This document shows, one piece after another, positions 1 through 8,787 of a stretch of DNA of 64,000 nt (the stretch's first letter is position 1; each line of letters starts with the position of its first letter). Where the stretch lies: positions 1-64,000 of the forward strand of contig JAEYMU010000031.1 in NCBI GenBank assembly GCA_023407175.1, given 5' to 3'. Below the pieces are notes generated by a model. That model saw only the letters and a program-made list of their open reading frames with translations, did not search any database and was not told the DNA's origin. The DNA is from Bacillota bacterium. GTDB lineage: Bacteria > Bacillota_A > Clostridia > Lachnospirales > Lachnospiraceae. The position numbers and the translations under genes are program-made.

Positions 1-209
1 CGCTTCAAAAAGTTTCCTTTTTTCATCAGTCGATTCTTATCATGAAAATCTATTTTTGGAAACCAAAGGCTTCCAAAGTTTTTAGAATTTTCAGGGTTGT
101 TTTACTGTTCAATTATCAAGGTTCTATTGTCCGCAATGCCTTTATTTACAGGGCTTTGCAGATTTTTTTCTTTTGCCTTGGCGACCGGTTCGGCGCGTCA
201 GCAAAAAGA
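1..209 (-). other. Leader of an rRNA operon lying beyond the left edge (inferred)
   Basis: No protein gene is credible here. Read on the minus strand, this stretch follows the strong promoter at 210-283 and runs off the left edge. At 99-123 it contains, on the minus strand, a motif of the type AACCTTGATAATTGAACAG, which resembles the conserved leader/spacer sequences of clostridial rRNA operons. The 16S gene itself is not in the window, so the assignment is inference from promoter strength plus this motif. An open frame of 212 codons on the plus strand (42-680) crosses the leader, promoter and cvpA end and has no family resemblance. Confidence 0.6.
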
Positions 210-283
210 AGTATATCACCTTGCCAACATAAAGTCAACCACTTTTTTCAACTTTTTTTCTTCTATTTTTTTTATAATTCGAT
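210..283 (-). promoter_or_regulatory. Strong rRNA-type promoter with A-tract UP element
   Basis: On the minus strand the -35 box TTGACT (238-233) and the -10 box TATACT (215-210) are separated by exactly 17 bases. Directly upstream (about 241-280) the minus strand has phased A-runs (AAAAAAAATAGAAGAAAAAAA), the usual look of an UP element. Such near-consensus promoters with UP elements typically drive rRNA or tRNA operons. Transcription runs leftward out of the window. Confidence 0.75.
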
Positions 284-302
284 GGATTGTTTTAACATAA
301 TA

Positions 303-347
303 AGAACGGACTTGCCGAGGATATATTCCTTCCGGCAAATCCGTTCT
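303..347 (-). terminator. Hairpin between cvpA and the rRNA promoter
   Basis: Arms of 15 bases at 303-317 and 333-347 pair with a single mismatch around a 15-base loop. In the cvpA direction the hairpin is followed only by TTATTATGTT, a weak U-tract. It probably ends cvpA transcription ahead of the rRNA promoter, but a poor U-tract leaves this uncertain. Confidence 0.45.
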
Positions 348-533
348 ATATACAGTATGAAAGTCCTCTTATCTACCCTGGCTAACCCCATATCCTGTGT
401 CTTATCACATAAAATTGTTCCTGGGTATTCTTTGATGGAAGATAATCCTTCTCTGATTTTTATTCCTCGATCAGCCTCGAATATATCCTCCTTTTGCTAT
501 CAATTCTTTTCAGTCTCAGGCCCCAAGCACCCT

Positions 534-1229
534 TCACTTTATTATCTTGGCAATACTTGTGACGAAATGCAGAATGACATTGTTATTATAGATCATACTC
601 AATATTTTATCATCTCCGATCATCTCCATAGCCTTCTGTCCCCATTCACTGCTGCCGAATACCGTAAGCAGAATAAATAAAAGCCAGACAACAACCAATC
701 CATGAATTAATCCCGCCAGTAAACCTGCCAATTTATTGATCTGGTTCAGCAATGGCAGCTTACTGATAATGTTCAAGGCAAAGCACAGCACCCACAGGAT
801 AATTAAGAGAACAATAAAGGTAATGGAAAATGCAAGTGCATTGATTATGATACCTGTCAAATAGCTCTTTAAATATTCCTTAAAGCTGTTAACAGAGAGC
901 TCCTTATAAACCTCTGCCTTATTATTTTCCAAAAGTGATGATTTAATCGAATTAGGAAGGGACAGATTATCAATGATAGATTCCTGGGCCTTCTCATTCG
1001 CTCCCTCCTCTATGATAGGGAGGACCTTCTCAACTCCCTTGGAAATATGCTCATACACCTGATCATTTCCCCGCATATAGTTATTGACATACGGGCTGAT
1101 CCATAAGGTCAATACCAGCGCAACAATCATGGACAGAAGGGAGAATATTGTCTTAATAAAGCCCACCTTCATACCGATCAGCGCATTTACTACCAAAATA
1201 GCCAATACTATTAACAATAACCAATTCAT
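534..1229 (-). CDS. CvpA family membrane protein
   Basis: The 231-residue product has four hydrophobic segments (about residues 2-20, 24-46, 120-150 and 168-190) separated by a polar, charged middle part. This is the CvpA/colicin V production layout of small four-helix inner-membrane proteins. CvpA homologues are linked to envelope stress tolerance and, in E. coli, to colicin V export; the precise role in Gram-positives is not known. The ATG at 1229 is preceded by AGGGAAGAG. The DUF5711 gene lies 81 bases upstream on the same strand, so co-transcription is likely. Confidence 0.8.
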   Translation of the reverse strand: MNWLLLIVLAILVVNALIGMKVGFIKTIFSLLSMIVALVLTLWISPYVNNYMRGNDQVYEHISKGVEKVLPIIEEGANEKAQESIIDNLSLPNSIKSSLLENNKAEVYKELSVNSFKEYLKSYLTGIIINALAFSITFIVLLIILWVLCFALNIISKLPLLNQINKLAGLLAGLIHGLVVVWLLFILLTVFGSSEWGQKAMEMIGDDKILSMIYNNNVILHFVTSIAKIIK

Positions 1230-1310
1230 ACTCTTCCCTAAACCTTTCGTTAGTTTATCTTTTATCGTATTAAATCACTAATTTATGATTGAAATCAGTG
1301 ATAAAATCCA

Positions 1311-2495
1311 CTAATCCAGCAACTGAATATCGGACAGCTTCTCCTCACTGACCAGGTAATAACGGTCTAGATTGTTAATTGGATAAAAGGCGGTTATACT
1401 GCTTTCAAAGGTATCCTTGAATTTCACCCTACCATCCATCTTCATGATGATACAGCTTGTATCATTGTACATTATAATCTCTTCATCCGTTAGGAATATC
1501 ATCGTATATTCAAAATCAATTGTTTTGTCCAATACCTGCTTCCCATTCAGGTTATAAAGCAGCATATGCTTTGAGGTACCATCTGCCGTCTCCAGGACCA
1601 CACCTGCATAGTTTTTATTATACAATACACTTTTTATTTTTCCGTCAAAGGTTACCTCATTAATTTTTTTCGGCAGCTCCTTCATGGAACAAAGCATAAA
1701 TCCATTATCCTTGAAGCTGCAAAAGACCTCATTATTCAAAAAGACTACTTTCGGCACAATCACACCATTGAGCGTCGGATAATTTCCAGCCATATTATCG
1801 ATATAGTTTTTACCGACCTCGGAAAAATTATAGCAGGTTACATTGCTGACCAGCTCTCCCGATGTAACTGACAGATAGCTGATTACCAGCTTTGTTCCAT
1901 CGTTAGACAGCGCCATATCCAGCGGATATCCCGCATTATTTACATTATTGCCTTTATTTATATCTACAAGGGGAGTACCATCCACGTCATACAGATTAAA
2001 GTAATTATCCTCACCCTCTGTCATCATGATAGCAGTCACGCCTTGCTTGGAGGCAATTTCAACGTCAGTGATGTTATAGAGTACCTTGTAGTTTCCTACT
2101 TCTCCTTTATTGCTAAAAATATGTACTGCTTCTCCACCCCGGTCGGCGACTACGACATATTGTCCGCTGACACTGGCAATCGGGTCCGTCATCTCATAGG
2201 CAGCATTCCATATTACTTTCCCGTCCTTATCGTATGCCTGTGCCCCATCTTTACTGTATTTTATAATGCCGCTCCCATAGCTTAAATAGCCCACTGTAGT
2301 GTCTCCGGTCATTTCAATTGTACTGACCGCTTTATAATCATGATAGCTTTTATTATAGAGATATATGATATATATAATCCCTACCGCCGCGGCTGCAAGA
2401 ATTAAAATCAAAATAATAAGATTTCTGATCCGTTTATATCGCTTTCTCCGCTTACCATATTCTCTTAAAGATTGATTTTCATTTCCGTTCGCCAT
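1311..2495 (-). CDS. DUF5711 family membrane-anchored protein
   Basis: The 394-residue product has a basic N-terminus, one transmembrane helix at about residues 26-47 and a long extracytoplasmic part rich in short beta-strand-like segments, including a pattern such as GIIKYSKDGAQAYDKDGK around residue 75 that suggests a beta-propeller. The sequence resembles the DUF5711 family of Firmicutes, whose function is not known. The start at 2495 has GAGGTAGGAT before it. It sits immediately upstream of cvpA in the same orientation. No signal for a catalytic activity is visible. Confidence 0.7.
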   Translation of the reverse strand: MANGNENQSLREYGKRRKRYKRIRNLIILILILAAAAVGIIYIIYLYNKSYHDYKAVSTIEMTGDTTVGYLSYGSGIIKYSKDGAQAYDKDGKVIWNAAYEMTDPIASVSGQYVVVADRGGEAVHIFSNKGEVGNYKVLYNITDVEIASKQGVTAIMMTEGEDNYFNLYDVDGTPLVDINKGNNVNNAGYPLDMALSNDGTKLVISYLSVTSGELVSNVTCYNFSEVGKNYIDNMAGNYPTLNGVIVPKVVFLNNEVFCSFKDNGFMLCSMKELPKKINEVTFDGKIKSVLYNKNYAGVVLETADGTSKHMLLYNLNGKQVLDKTIDFEYTMIFLTDEEIIMYNDTSCIIMKMDGRVKFKDTFESSITAFYPINNLDRYYLVSEEKLSDIQLLD

Positions 2496-2632
2496 ATCCT
2501 ACCTCATTTTTTGCTCTGCCGTACCTGTCGTTTTTAATCCATTGTATCAGTTATTATAACTCATTTTAAATTATAAGGCACGAACTTTTTTACAGAACAT
2601 AGCACTTTAATCTTATTATTCTTTAATATAAC

Positions 2633-2727
2633 GGGGCTGTCACATACCTGTAATTCTTACCGGAGACGGTTCAATGTTTTTTTAAACACGCTTCGGATCA
2701 AAAATTAGGCAAAAGTGCAACAGCCCC
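2633..2727. repeat. 95-bp element bounded by GGGGCTGT inverted repeats
   Basis: GGGGCTGT at 2633-2640 and its complement ACAGCCCC at 2720-2727 flank about 80 bases that contain further pairing (CCG near 2662 with CGG near 2694) and a T7 run. It lies in the 273-base gap between the LysM gene and the DUF5711 gene. It may be a long terminator hairpin or a small non-autonomous repeat; the window holds only one copy. Confidence 0.35.
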
Positions 2728-2768
2728 TATGATGATAAGTTATTTTCAACTTAATGCAATTCTATTTT

Positions 2769-4082
2769 CTACGGCACAATCAGCTTCTGTCCGACATAAA
2801 TAAGGTCCTGATCCTCTATGCCGTTTAATTCCATTATTTTCTTAACCTTTGTATAGGTTTTATACAGCTTGTAGCTGATACCGGCCAGGGTATCCCCATT
2901 CTTCACAACATAATAAGAGGGCTCTGCCTTTACCTCCTGTGTATTATCCTTGGAGGACGAGCTGTCTTTGGTTTCTGCTGCTTCTGTATTCTTGCTGTCT
3001 GTATTATCCTCCGCCAGATCCTTATCCGAGGTGGATTTCTTATCATTATTATCTTTCTCTTCTGATGTCTCGCCCTGAGCCGTATCCTCCGTCAATGGCT
3101 CCACATTACCCGGGACTACCTCCACATCCAATCCTTCCTCCTGTGAGGTGTCTTCCGCATCGGAGGCCCCCGGGGTGGCACTTACCTGGGCATTTTGATT
3201 ATCCGCGGAATCAGAAGTATCTGTCTGCTTGTCTTCCGCAAAGATAGACTGCACCTCCTCCATATTCTTTGAAAGATAGTTCAAGGTATCCTGCATACTT
3301 TTCATCTGGTCATAATTACGAAGCATAGCAGCTCCTATGATTAATACAATTATAGCAAGCAGCGTTCCAGCCGCATACACCAGTCTGGTGACATTTTTAC
3401 TATCGTCCTTCTCTGCCTGCTTATTTTGGATAACCGCTCTGATATCCTTAGAGACCTTATCTTCATATTCCGCTTCACAGCTTTCCCCTGATTTATGGTC
3501 TATGATATAGGTCTGCATTTCCTCGTTTTTCTCATAATATATGTAATAGCCTTCCTGCCTGCACAGGCGGCTGTTTTCATAGCAAAGAAAGTTTTCCTCC
3601 TTCTCCAGACTGTCATAGGTAAGCAATACCTTATCCTGCCCGGCAAAATTATCAACATGGGTTTTTAATATTTTATCCTCTTCACCCAGAAGATATCCCG
3701 GTCCACCGATATACCATCCGACAATTTCAAAATCTGTAAAATATTTCTTTATATCCTCATAAATCTGCGTCCAGGTCTCATTGGTAAACACCAATTCTCC
3801 CGCCGGCTCCAGCTCCTTAATCCTAACTGCCCCTGAGATGAAAATGTTACGGCAGTTATCCAGGCGAAGGCTCTGACCAACCAGCACAGCCAGGCTGCAG
3901 CCGGAGTAATCTCCTCCCGCCAGCTGCCTGATATAGGACATGACATAATCCTCTATATAAATTTTTTTAGTTGCATTGCTTTTCCCTATCTGTCTGATAT
4001 TTTTCGGCATTTTAAAGGCAGGAGTTACCTTGCTTGTCCCTTCCTGCTCCCCATTTTCATTGCTGTATATTGTTTCTATCAA
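2769..4082 (-). CDS. Single-pass membrane protein with N-terminal MPN-like domain and C-terminal LysM
   Basis: From the TTG at 4082 the product is 437 residues. The TTG start is chosen because GGAG stands 8 bases upstream; the in-frame ATG at 4187 has no ribosome site. Residues about 40-200 look like an MPN/JAB fold: a stretch LAVLVGQ near 64 and a signature VGWYIGGPGY at 121-130 followed by EED. In active JAB proteases this motif carries two histidines (HxHP); here both are lost, so a catalytic role is unlikely. A transmembrane helix covers about 233-254, then comes a long Ser/Asp/Glu-rich linker and a LysM domain (about 391-437). The LysM part should bind peptidoglycan outside while the MPN-like part stays inside. 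The MPN reading is inference from motif pattern. Confidence 0.7.
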   Translation of the reverse strand: MIETIYSNENGEQEGTSKVTPAFKMPKNIRQIGKSNATKKIYIEDYVMSYIRQLAGGDYSGCSLAVLVGQSLRLDNCRNIFISGAVRIKELEPAGELVFTNETWTQIYEDIKKYFTDFEIVGWYIGGPGYLLGEEDKILKTHVDNFAGQDKVLLTYDSLEKEENFLCYENSRLCRQEGYYIYYEKNEEMQTYIIDHKSGESCEAEYEDKVSKDIRAVIQNKQAEKDDSKNVTRLVYAAGTLLAIIVLIIGAAMLRNYDQMKSMQDTLNYLSKNMEEVQSIFAEDKQTDTSDSADNQNAQVSATPGASDAEDTSQEEGLDVEVVPGNVEPLTEDTAQGETSEEKDNNDKKSTSDKDLAEDNTDSKNTEAAETKDSSSSKDNTQEVKAEPSYYVVKNGDTLAGISYKLYKTYTKVKKIMELNGIEDQDLIYVGQKLIVP

Positions 4083-4389
4083 AAAAATCACTCCTATTCC
4101 GTTCTGATTGATACGTACCCATAAATATGATTCATAATAGCATAATCGGGACAGGCTTTTTGTCACTTTGCGCTTGCTTGGAGGCATAAGTTATCAGCAG
4201 ATTTCTACCAGAATTGCCCTCTGTCTTCTATTCTTTTATTTTTTCTCACCAAAAATTGCCGTTATTGCCCGAAAAATCAATAAAAAAATAATATGAAAGC
4301 TATATTTCCTATGTTTTTTATGTCTATTTCTTAAATTTCTGGAAATACTTAACCTATATTTATCCTGAATATGGGTTGTTGGAGGTATC

Positions 4390-4971
4390 ATGAGCATTTT
4401 TTTAAAGAATAAAAGCCGTATTTCTTATTTTAATTCCTATGATAAGAATACCGCTTATGAGTTGGGTTGTATGCTAATTGACTTGCTAAAAGATCCGGTC
4501 CTTTTGAATAAGACTATTATTTTCCTATGTATTGGATCAGACAGGGCTACGGGTGATTGCCTGGGGCCTATTATCGGATATAAGCTTTCAAAATACACCA
4601 GGCACTATAACTATCTGGTATACGGAACCCTGGAGGAGCCGGTTCATGCAAAGAATCTGAAGGATACCGTCGATATGATTTATCAGGCACATGGCGACGC
4701 CTTTATTATTGCCATTGATGCTTCCCTTGGTAAATCGGACCACATCGGCTATATTACCCTGGGAGAAGGTTCCTTAAAGCCTGGGGCCGGCGTGGATAAA
4801 GAGCTGCCGGAGGTGGGTGATATTTTTATCACCGGTATCGTCAATTTCTCCGGAGTGCTGGATAACCTCCTTCTTCAGACAACACGACTGAATGTCGTTA
4901 TGTCCATGGCGGATCAAATCTGCCTTGCCATCAATTATTGCATCAGCAGATTAAAGCTGCAGGTTTTATGA
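4390..4971 (+). CDS. yyaC: Sporulation protein YyaC (DUF1256 family)
   Basis: The 193-residue product matches the YyaC family, a peptidase-fold relative of the germination protease Gpr that is restricted to spore formers. Visible family motifs are IGSDRATGDCLGP near residue 48, GTLEEPVHAKNL near 78, IDASLG near 115 and PGAGV near 136. YyaC is expected in sporulating cells; its substrate is not established. The ATG follows GGAGGTATC. The gene is transcribed alone, divergent from the LysM gene and convergent with secF. The 307-base upstream gap is A+T-rich with no promoter I can assign to a given sporulation sigma factor. Confidence 0.9.
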   Translation: MSIFLKNKSRISYFNSYDKNTAYELGCMLIDLLKDPVLLNKTIIFLCIGSDRATGDCLGPIIGYKLSKYTRHYNYLVYGTLEEPVHAKNLKDTVDMIYQAHGDAFIIAIDASLGKSDHIGYITLGEGSLKPGAGVDKELPEVGDIFITGIVNFSGVLDNLLLQTTRLNVVMSMADQICLAINYCISRLKLQVL

Positions 4972-5019
4972 TTAAAAAAGTATCAAGCCAAGCAATCCGA
5001 GTGTGCCCACCGCACACGC

Positions 5020-5061
5020 AAAAAGGAAGGCCATATCCCTTGTTAGAATATGGCCTTCCTT
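5020..5061 (-). terminator. Terminator downstream of secF
   Basis: Perfect 14-base arms (5023-5036 and 5048-5061) enclose an 11-base loop, and on the minus strand the stem runs into five T residues. It ends secDF transcription. The plus strand lacks a good T-run, but yyaC may use the same stem. Confidence 0.75.
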
Positions 5062-5065
5062 CTCT

Positions 5066-5107
5066 CAGTGCATCCACCAGGTACACTTGAAACCGGTGGA
5101 TGCACTG
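5066..5107. repeat. Second inverted repeat in the yyaC-secF gap
   Basis: CAGTGCATCCACC (5066-5078) pairs perfectly with 5095-5107 across a 16-base loop, just after the secF stop. There is no T-run on either side. It probably assists termination or stabilises the secF 3' end. Confidence 0.45.
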
Positions 5108-5124
5108 CAGCTATTAGTACACTC

Positions 5125-6117
5125 TTAATATCTCTTTTTCTTATACTTGGAATTTACATTAATCCGGATCGGTTCATCCTTCTTTTCTTTGAATATCATG
5201 GTCTCGCCTTTTCTCTTCTTCCACATTACCCAGAGCGGTCCGGCTATACAGATGGTGGAATAGCATCCGCTTAAGGAGCCCACTGCCATCGGAAGCGCAA
5301 AGCTTTCTATGGAAGGCATGTTATTCAGATGTGCGATAATATAAACCGTACTGATACTGATCATAACGGCTACGTTAGTATTGATGGAACGAAACATGGA
5401 CTGGGTGATGGATAAATCCGTAATTGTTTCAATCTTCTCACCCTCCAGCAGCTTGCAGTTTTCCCTGATACGGTCATAGATTACAATAGTATCATTGATG
5501 GAATAGCCAAGAATACTGAGAGCAACCGCGATAAAGGAGTCGCCAATGGGTATTTTAAATATAACACAGGTAAAGAATACCACCAATACGTCATGGCATA
5601 GGGCTACCAGCGCCATAACACCTGCGGAAAGACCGCCCATCATCTTAAAGCGAACCCATACATAAGCTACAATCAATACCGAAGCAAGAAGAACTGCCAT
5701 AATACCTCTTTTTAAGAACTTATCACCGAAGTACTTCTCAACCATACGGGATTCGGAAAGTGTAAGATTATTATCCGGAAATTTCTCCTTTAACGCCGCA
5801 TCAAAGGCATGCTGGTCCTCCACATTGATACCGTAATTACCTGCCATATTGAATGCGATTTTCTTCTCACCGGTGGTCAGGTCGACAGTCGTCTGAGTGG
5901 TTACAATTCTGTCTAATTGCTGCTCCGCAATATCCGCTGCGGCATTTTCATCAATGGTGCCTTCATAGGTATACTTTACGATTGCGCCGCCCTTGAACTG
6001 TATGTCAAGCTGGACCCCATCAATAAAGGCAAAGATAATACCAATTACCATAATAGACAGAGAGATACCAAAATAAATATAACGCTTACTGAAAAAAGGA
6101 ATAATTTTATTCTTCAT
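5125..6117 (-). CDS. secF: Protein translocase subunit SecF
   Basis: The 330-residue product has the SecF layout: a first transmembrane helix (about 12-32), a periplasmic-side domain with the DIQFKGG motif near residue 38, then five more helices from about residue 133. The conserved stretch LGYSINDTIVIYDRIREN (about 203-220) is diagnostic. With SecD it forms the accessory complex that uses the proton or sodium gradient to complete Sec-dependent export. The start overlaps the end of secD by 11 bases, which implies translational coupling. Many Firmicutes fuse SecD and SecF; here they are separate. Confidence 0.95.
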   Translation of the reverse strand: MKNKIIPFFSKRYIYFGISLSIMVIGIIFAFIDGVQLDIQFKGGAIVKYTYEGTIDENAAADIAEQQLDRIVTTQTTVDLTTGEKKIAFNMAGNYGINVEDQHAFDAALKEKFPDNNLTLSESRMVEKYFGDKFLKRGIMAVLLASVLIVAYVWVRFKMMGGLSAGVMALVALCHDVLVVFFTCVIFKIPIGDSFIAVALSILGYSINDTIVIYDRIRENCKLLEGEKIETITDLSITQSMFRSINTNVAVMISISTVYIIAHLNNMPSIESFALPMAVGSLSGCYSTICIAGPLWVMWKKRKGETMIFKEKKDEPIRINVNSKYKKKRY

Positions 6118-7384
6118 TGAATGTTACCCTCCTTGACAGACAGGTATAGAGTGCCGGCTTTTGCAAAAACTTAAAGGAATTCAGGGAACGAATCATAAGC
6201 CGGGAGGCTGTAACACCTGCTAAAAAGTTAAATACGATACCGGTAAACAATGTATAACCAAAGGATAACAGCGATCCCGATCCTAAAGTCATCATGATAA
6301 ATGCAACAATTAATACCGTGATATTACCGTCAAATATGGAGGCAAAGGAGCTGGAGAACCCGGATGCAATTGCAGAGGCCGTACTCTTGCCCGATTTGAT
6401 TTCTTCGCTGATTCTTTCCGCCGAAATAACATTCGCATCAACACCCATACCAATGGAGAGTATGATACCTGCGATACCCTGCAAAGTCAAGGTCATCTGC
6501 GGTACCGACAAGGTAAGTATCTGACCGGTAATCTGCATCACGAGAGAGATACATGCCACAAAGCCCGGCAGTCGGTAATAGAAAATCAGCAGAAAACAAA
6601 TAATGCCGAAAGCGATAAAGCCTGCATTAACCATAACATTCAGTGAACCGGTTCCCAGGGAGGGACTGATGGTGGAATAATTCTTTGTGGTAAGTGAGAA
6701 GGGAAGTGCTCCGGCATTAATCTTATCGGACAAATCCTTCGCTTCGTCGTAACCATCCATACCGGTAATGATACATTCTCCATCGGTGATTACGGCTTCA
6801 ATCGTAGCCTTCTGTATGCAGACTTCATCCATATAGATATCCATCTCTTCACCCTTATATTTCTTGGTGACCTTAGCCAATTCTGTGGTACCTTCCTCAT
6901 CGAATACAAGGCTTACAACATATCCGCCGGTTTCCTTATTCAGGGTCGGATAGCTCTTGGAAACACGGGCACCTTCAATCAAAGTATTTCCATCCGCATC
7001 AGTAAATCTAAGCTCTGCCATCTCGCCGAGCTCTTTGATTGCGCTCTCCGGATCAAACTCTGTCTCATCCGCCTTCCAGGGGAAACGCACAAGAACATAA
7101 CCGCCCTCCGTGTCAATTGTCACTTCACGGTCCATAATATTCTGATTGTCAAGGCGTGCTTCAAAAACGGCTCTGGCCGCCTCCAGCTGTGTCTTCGTAG
7201 GCTTTCCTTCCAGGCCGTCCGGCTCAAATTCCGCCTCAACACCTCCGCGGATATCAATACCAAAACGCATTTCAGGAGCACCCTTGATATCCAGACTGCC
7301 GATTTTCAAGCCATTGGCAGCCGTATATGCCATAAGTACTACTAATGCTACTATGATAAAAAATACTGGCATGAATTTTTTCAT
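6107..7384 (-). CDS. secD: Protein translocase subunit SecD
   Basis: The product is 425 residues from the ATG at 7384, which follows AGAAGGGA; the frame stays open further upstream but lacks a ribosome site there. It has an N-terminal helix, the FGIDIRGGVEAEF motif near residue 40, a large extracytoplasmic domain and a C-terminal membrane part with GIAGIILSIGMGVDANVI, the SecD signature. It works with SecF and SecYEG in late protein export. The order unknown membrane protein - secD - secF on the minus strand suggests one operon. Confidence 0.95.
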   Translation of the reverse strand: MKKFMPVFFIIVALVVLMAYTAANGLKIGSLDIKGAPEMRFGIDIRGGVEAEFEPDGLEGKPTKTQLEAARAVFEARLDNQNIMDREVTIDTEGGYVLVRFPWKADETEFDPESAIKELGEMAELRFTDADGNTLIEGARVSKSYPTLNKETGGYVVSLVFDEEGTTELAKVTKKYKGEEMDIYMDEVCIQKATIEAVITDGECIITGMDGYDEAKDLSDKINAGALPFSLTTKNYSTISPSLGTGSLNVMVNAGFIAFGIICFLLIFYYRLPGFVACISLVMQITGQILTLSVPQMTLTLQGIAGIILSIGMGVDANVISAERISEEIKSGKSTASAIASGFSSSFASIFDGNITVLIVAFIMMTLGSGSLLSFGYTLFTGIVFNFLAGVTASRLMIRSLNSFKFLQKPALYTCLSRRVTFNEE

Positions 7385-7445
7385 TTTCTCTATCCCTTCT
7401 AAAATATAATGTGGTAAATCCTGTGCTGTCCGGTGTACTGCATCA

Positions 7446-7904
7446 TCAGCCCCTAGCCAAACTGCACAGCAGGCCGGTCCATGCCGCTGGTGGAGCATGT
7501 CCGCCCATAGATATTGCAAGCATGGAAGGAGCATGCTTTGCCTTCCCCATGGTACATCTGCTTTTACGGATCAGTAGAGAGAATACAATCAGCAAGACTA
7601 TGAAGGTATAGCCCACAAGTCCCGGTAATTGCCGGTTCACCTGCTGTCCCCTGCTTAGAACATGAAAGGTTGTAATATCAAAGGCATATTCATTTTCCAC
7701 AACCACAGAGGTAAGAAAGGATATCTTGTCCTGCTTGATCGGAAGTCTTTGTTCTGTAGCCCCGATGTTCTGGCCGCTTCCGGTGAACTCCTCACTGACC
7801 GCATTATATAGGAAAGGTGTCAGGAGCAGATAAGTCAGAAGAATGAAGCTGACTGTTACCGCCAGACTCACAAACTGTTTTGAATTCTTCTTATATAAAT
7901 TCAT
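7446..7904 (-). CDS. Small two-helix membrane protein of unknown function
   Basis: I do not recognise this 152-residue protein. It shows a basic N-terminus, a hydrophobic helix at about 11-34, an extracytoplasmic part of about 55 residues, a second helix at about 91-112 and a C-terminal tail rich in Ala, Gly, Pro and Met that looks unlike a folded domain. The start is preceded by GGGAGCGGAGG. It lies 61 bases upstream of secD on the same strand, so it may be the first gene of the secDF operon and act near the translocase; that link is inference from position only. Confidence 0.5.
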   Translation of the reverse strand: MNLYKKNSKQFVSLAVTVSFILLTYLLLTPFLYNAVSEEFTGSGQNIGATEQRLPIKQDKISFLTSVVVENEYAFDITTFHVLSRGQQVNRQLPGLVGYTFIVLLIVFSLLIRKSRCTMGKAKHAPSMLAISMGGHAPPAAWTGLLCSLARG

Positions 7905-8105
7905 CCTCCGCTCCCTTCCCTTTTTATTACTTATTAGAGAAATGATTTCCTTCCGATAATATAATTAAAGCGTCAAAAGGTGCTTTTTTAATCATATTAT
8001 AACCTCACGGATAAAAACCATACTTTATTAAAATATCATAAAATGACTTATTTGTATATACAAATTAATATTTCCGTCAAAATTTCCTAAAATTGTGATT
8101 GCTTT

Positions 8106-8486
8106 TTATTTGATTTTACAACGGTTGCAAAGCCTGCCGCTTCGTATCTTAGCTCCGCATTTTTCACAGGTAAACCAGGCATACTCCGATGCGTCCGAAA
8201 ATTCCAGCCTGTCTTCCCGAATCCATTCAAACAGCTTAGCCGGTATAATATCATTTGCTTCCGCAATTTGTACCACGGTTGCATTCGGATTTGCCAGAAT
8301 GTAATCTCTGACCTGTACAAATTTATTTTCCTCTTCACTGACCGCCGGGTTTAGAGCCGCCAAGTTAATTTCCTTCGCCGGTTCCGGCTTGTTTGCAGAA
8401 AGCAGCTTGACACAGTTCGGGCATAGCTCCGGCCCATAGACATAATTGAATAGCCTCCTGCAATTTTTGCATATCTTGACATCCAT
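8106..8486 (-). CDS. YvyF-like flagellar-operon-type zinc-ribbon protein
   Basis: The 126-residue product has an N-terminal zinc-binding pattern CKNC...CPNC (residues about 6-25), a central helix-turn-helix-like part (NATVVQIAEANDIIPAKLFEWIRE, about 69-92) and a C-terminal CEKCG...CNRCK knuckle. This is the architecture of the YvyF/TIGR03826 proteins found in flagellar operons. No flagellar gene is nearby, so here it may be a stand-alone regulator. Translation starts at 8486 after AAGGGGA. Confidence 0.75.
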   Translation of the reverse strand: MDVKICKNCRRLFNYVYGPELCPNCVKLLSANKPEPAKEINLAALNPAVSEEENKFVQVRDYILANPNATVVQIAEANDIIPAKLFEWIREDRLEFSDASEYAWFTCEKCGAKIRSGRLCNRCKIK

Positions 8487-8572
8487 CCGGCATCCCCTTT
8501 CTCTTATATAGTAATCGGGTAATTGAAAAAACTATGTAATTTAGAAATTGACCCATATGATAATTAAGGATG

Positions 8573-8755
8573 CTATATCTGCTTATTTACAATCTTATAC
8601 TCATTATTAAATTGAAAATGAGGACAGCAAAACTCTCTGTTACTTAAAAATCTCACCATGTCATCCTCATCCAGATTGATCTGGCACACATAGCAGTCAT
8701 ATTCCTCATCATATACATAGCTGATACAGCTTTCACAGTTGTTTGTACCTGACAT
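8573..8755 (-). CDS. DUF6472 family small protein
   Basis: This 60-residue protein contains CESCISYVYDEEYDCYVC near its start and a CCPHF motif near residue 43, with a DEDDM acidic patch between. It matches the DUF6472 pattern of small Clostridia proteins of unknown function, and the four cysteines plus histidine suggest metal binding. The ribosome site GGGAGGA lies 8 bases before the ATG. It is flanked by hxlR and the YvyF-like gene on the same strand. Confidence 0.7.
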   Translation of the reverse strand: MSGTNNCESCISYVYDEEYDCYVCQINLDEDDMVRFLSNREFCCPHFQFNNEYKIVNKQI

Positions 8756-8787
8756 CCTATATTCCTCCCAAATCCTCTATATCTATA

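Noticed and set aside
42..680. 212-codon open frame on the plus strand
   Set aside because: It crosses the rRNA-type promoter, a hairpin and the end of cvpA, has no ribosome site and resembles no family.
4083..4187. Longer start for the LysM protein at 4187
   Set aside because: No ribosome site before that ATG, while the TTG at 4082 has GGAG at 8 bases.
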